A stretch of 64,000 nt of DNA from Diadophis punctatus similis (lineage: Eukaryota; Chordata; Lepidosauria; Squamata; Dipsadidae): contig JALIGW010000001.1 in assembly GCA_023053685.1 (NCBI GenBank), positions 162,312,547 through 162,376,546 on the forward strand, read 5' to 3'. The translations under genes were made by a program, and so were the position numbers. This document shows positions 60,771 to 64,000 of the stretch, piece by piece. The notes under the pieces were generated by a model. It saw nothing but the letters and a program-made list of their open reading frames with translations. It made no database searches and had not been told where the DNA came from. Position 1 is the stretch's first letter. Each line of letters begins with the position of its first letter.

Positions 60771-61557
60771 ATCTAGTAGCTCAAATAATAAGAGACCAGA
60801 TATTAGTTGCACTCTATAAATAAAGCTTCTTTGGAAAATACTAGCTCCTTACATCCTATACAAGAAAGAATGAATGAGTACAATGTACTGATAAGAAATG
60901 TTATCTGACTAATTTAAGGCTCAGTGTATCATACACATATAGAGTGATTAGTCTATGGTTCTATTTGTTGTGTTAAACTATGTAGGTCTACTGAGCTAAT
61001 TCAATAAACCATGGTTAAATAAATGAATTAGCACATTTTTCAAATTCACCCACTAGGTACGCAGCAATTAACGGTCTCATCTGGTCCCTAGGTTCAGTGG
61101 CAAACCACCCTCTGTAACAATAATTTATCCAATTTAAGAAAGGCATAATACTTCCCGACGCAAGTGTTTTATAGGCCAGAAGAAATAAACTTGTGGTTGC
61201 TCAGCTTTCCACAGAAGGAATGTCATTCATTTTTGGGAGGAAATAAATCCCACTGAATTCAATGAAACTTACTCCCAGGTAAAATCTAGAATTGCAGCAT
61301 CTGAGAGAATTCCCTAGCAGTATTAGCAGAAGGGTTATACTGCATAGTAACTTTTCATTTAAAGTTTGTCTTAACTCAATTTCTTGTCACCCCTATATAG
61401 TAAATACTCTGAATTCAGTAAAGCTGGTTCTCAGTAAGGAAATCTAACATGTAGCTTTTTTAGCACTTCCAAGAGTTACATGGTGTAGCATTATGAGAAA
61501 AAAGTCTAATCAATGGCCTTATGCCCATTCCTACTTTTTTCTCACCTTTTCACCAGA

Positions 61558-61628
61558 TTCATTTATTTTATTTTATTTAGGATTCTTATATGCCGCCCTA
61601 CTCCCTGGGGACTCAAAGGAGATTTCAA
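61558..61628 (-). mobile_element. Short LINE 3'-end fragment
   Basis: A (TTTA)n-like run then TTATATGCCGCCCTACTCCC and TGGGGACTCAAAGGAG, matching the fragment at 15300-15375. Confidence 0.45.
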
Positions 61629-61928
61629 AGGAGAAGACCTTCTGGGTAAATCAAATAAACAGTAAACTAATTCTAGCCCTTCAGTCTTTCTATGCATATG
61701 AGTTAATCAATCCTAACAGGATTTAAAAATAAAGAGCAAAGATGTTAATTTAATCTCCATTCTTTCCACTAATTTTCATAGGGCTTTCAGATCTGGTTGT
61801 AAAACATGCCATCTAGTGGTCATCTGGATTTTTTACAGATATGGTAGCCCTACTATAAATTAAAATTGGCTCTTTTTGTGGTAGTACATTCAGATTCTTT
61901 ATCAGTCCATATGTATCTGTGTATACAG

Positions 61929-62186
61929 CAGCGGTGGGCAATTAATTTTCCCAAGGGGCCACATGACAAATTGGGACTGTTGTGGAGGGCTGCCACCAAC
62001 ACCCCCTGCTACCGCCTCCCTGTTCTAATGCTGTCCCCACCCTGCCCCCACTGCACAGCCACCCCAACCTCTGCTACCTTCTGCCATTGCCACCTCATCC
62101 CTGATGTTGCTGACGTCCCACCCCCACTGCAGCAGGCCCGATTGAGACTGCTCATGGGCTGGATGTGGCTTCCAGACCCAGGACCG
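61929..62186. mobile_element. hAT-like element, right end damaged
   Basis: CAGCGGTGGGCAATTAATTT starts at 61929 after GTATACAG. GTATAGCC follows 62186, so an 8-bp duplication is possible but poor (5 of 8). The interior is GC-rich with GGGCTGGATGTGGC near the right side. Confidence 0.5.
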
Positions 62187-64000
62187 GTATAGCCTGCATG
62201 TATTATTTACTATTTTAAGATTTAAGAGATAAAACGTGAAACTGTTAACAACCTGGGGCAAAACTTTTTATATTTGAACAATATAAGATGGAAATAATAT
62301 AACCTTTCCTCTAGCATGAAAACGGGGCAGTATCTTTTCTGCCTACCACACAGCCTTTTGAAGAAAAAGAAAGTTTCCTCTCTCAAAGCCTACAGACATA
62401 AAATCAAAATATATTCCAGTAAGTGGAGTACATTTTGTGTTGAGTAGGATTTCAAAACTATTTCTGCAGTCTTGATAAGATGTTGACATCAATCATCTCC
62501 CTTATCTTAAAGATGTGCTCATCACCTTTTCATTTGTTGCCCAATCATTGCCTTTCCTTTTTGTGATCTGACTTCCTTATCTGGTTGCAACATCTTTTGC
62601 ATCCCTTTGGCAAATTATATTAACTGAATGTGGACTGATTTTATGTGGGGATTGTTTGTTTGTTTTAAATTGTGCCAGTTGGACATCATTATATAAGCTG
62701 AGACAGGATCATTTTAAATTCAAACTCCTATTCATGGACAGAGCAGTATTCCCCTTTCCTCCATTGGAGTCAAAATAAGATGGTGGGGGGGAGAAGAAGC
62801 ATTGTCTTCCAGGAAGCTGGGGGATTTTATGAAGCATAAACAGTGATTAAAACGCTCAATATTCAGAGTCTTTTGAACATTTTAAATTTATTTCCACTTA
62901 TTATTGTAATGAGTCTTATTCCTCCTCCAGGAAGAATTCTCCTCCCATTCTTTTTCAAAGTGCTTATTTCATTTGGGGCAACTAAACATTGCTGCTGCTT
63001 CTCTGAAATGCTTTTACTCTCTCAAATTCCTCTGGTTGATTCATCTGTCCCCTTTACTAGAATAATTTCTATTTCTTCAATGGACTTGCATCTTCGCATT
63101 TTCCCACAAAATCACATATGAGGATAGAACACCTATGTGCCAAAACGCTATCACATATACTTTCCTAAAATTAAACTTTGATTTGATCCTGTTCCCAGAA
63201 TGATTCTGTCACCACCACCAGCTCTTCCTTCTTTGGGAAAATAAACCTCCTACAGGGCTTAAGTGGTTTTCCGGTACCAGAGGTAGCCATTGTATGTTGA
63301 AATAAGTGGCTTGCTTCATGGGGTGGTGTGGGGAGAACTAAAATTAAAATATTGCTACATACCTTATGAATGATTCCATTTTATTGCATAAATATAATTA
63401 AATCTGATAAAGCTACTTTTTATGCATTTAATCTATTTAATTGTTTTAAAATCTTTTTATCATATTTTTATAGTACCTTGATGACTAATTCATTGTACTA
63501 TACATTTTAATAGATTACAGTCCATTTCATCAGATGTCTCTTCTGAAACAATATAAATCCCACAATAGCTTACACCATAATTAATACATATGTTGTAAGA
63601 TTCTTTACTATTGTTTTCTCACATTAATGTTTTATGCATTATATTGAAAAAATATTCCTATTAATTGTCCATAAAATGTACCAATATATAAATGAACTCT
63701 AATCTCTATATTGCATTTTTTTCTACCATTCCATTCCGTCCCAATGTATTTTTGCTTTTTGGTAGTTTGTGCAGTCCATACTTCTTCAGATGTAGTTGTT
63801 GATCAGTTGTGCTTGTTCTGTCAATAAAAGTAGTATCCTGGTATCAGCCAAATCATTAGCATGGTCCTGATACACTTAAAAACATTTAAATTTTATGGTA
63901 ATTAAAATTGTACCTAATAACTATTTCAGTATTTTTCATAGAAATTCCCTTAATGTCAAAAATCATAGTTCTATGAGAGACATATTTTAAAGTTATTTGA

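Larger units (their letters stand above)
55649..64000 (-). other. SUPT3H intron toward missing 5' exons
   Basis: No sequence matching the N-terminal Spt3 residues before the histone fold was found on the minus strand. 55649-56333, 57324-58843, 59275-59844, 60158-60539, 60771-61557 and 62187-64000 hold nothing recognised apart from short simple repeats (for example the ACTTAATACTAAT tandem at 56655-56692). Confidence 0.55.

Overview
This is a vertebrate nuclear window, most likely from a squamate reptile and probably a snake. It is not bacterial or viral. The evidence is AT-rich, intron-dominated DNA with one split vertebrate gene and a squamate-type repeat load: Sauria-type tRNA SINEs, a Bov-B LINE fragment, CR1-type LINE ends with (AATAG)n tails, many short hAT elements and several solo LTRs. 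Repeat names rest on my reading of ends, target-site duplications (TSDs) and internal motifs; no library search was run.

The only convincing protein-coding gene is SUPT3H (SPT3 homolog, a SAGA-type coactivator subunit with two histone folds), on the minus strand. Seven canonical coding exons are visible, in transcription order: 55564-55648, 34757-34843, 30493-30583, 28236-28369, 4812-4887, 2946-3058 and 1920-2024. Their splice phases are mutually compatible and together they encode about 230 residues. The first roughly 35 residues and the last roughly 50 lie outside the window. A further in-frame 75-bp exon-like segment (35031-35105), with good splice sites, sits 187 bp upstream of the second canonical exon. 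It would insert 25 residues into the first histone fold.

Layout. 1-1015: a CpG-island-like segment with a 58-bp inverted repeat, a CCAAT-containing palindrome, an NRF1-like palindrome and a strong plus-strand splice donor; it looks like an orphan promoter inside or beyond the SUPT3H 3' intron. 1016-4900: repeats and the three most 3' exons in view. 4900-28235: a 23-kb intron with SINEs, hAT elements, a Bov-B piece, a damaged LINE 3' ORF and microsatellites. 28236-34843: three exons separated by a solo LTR, two hAT copies and a SINE carrying a nested hAT hairpin. 34844-55563: a 20.7-kb intron with the candidate extra exon, foldback hAT elements sharing one palindromic core, and nested LTRs. 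55649-64000: the intron toward the missing 5' exons, with a TA-flanked DNA transposon, a solo LTR and SINEs.

The most informative non-genic signal is the transposon record. Many short elements have 8-bp TSDs with TA in the middle, as described for Buster-type hAT transposases. Three solo LTRs have exact 5-bp TSDs and one SINE has an exact 13-bp TSD. I found no CRISPR array, operon, functional tRNA or rRNA gene, and no clearly new biological system.
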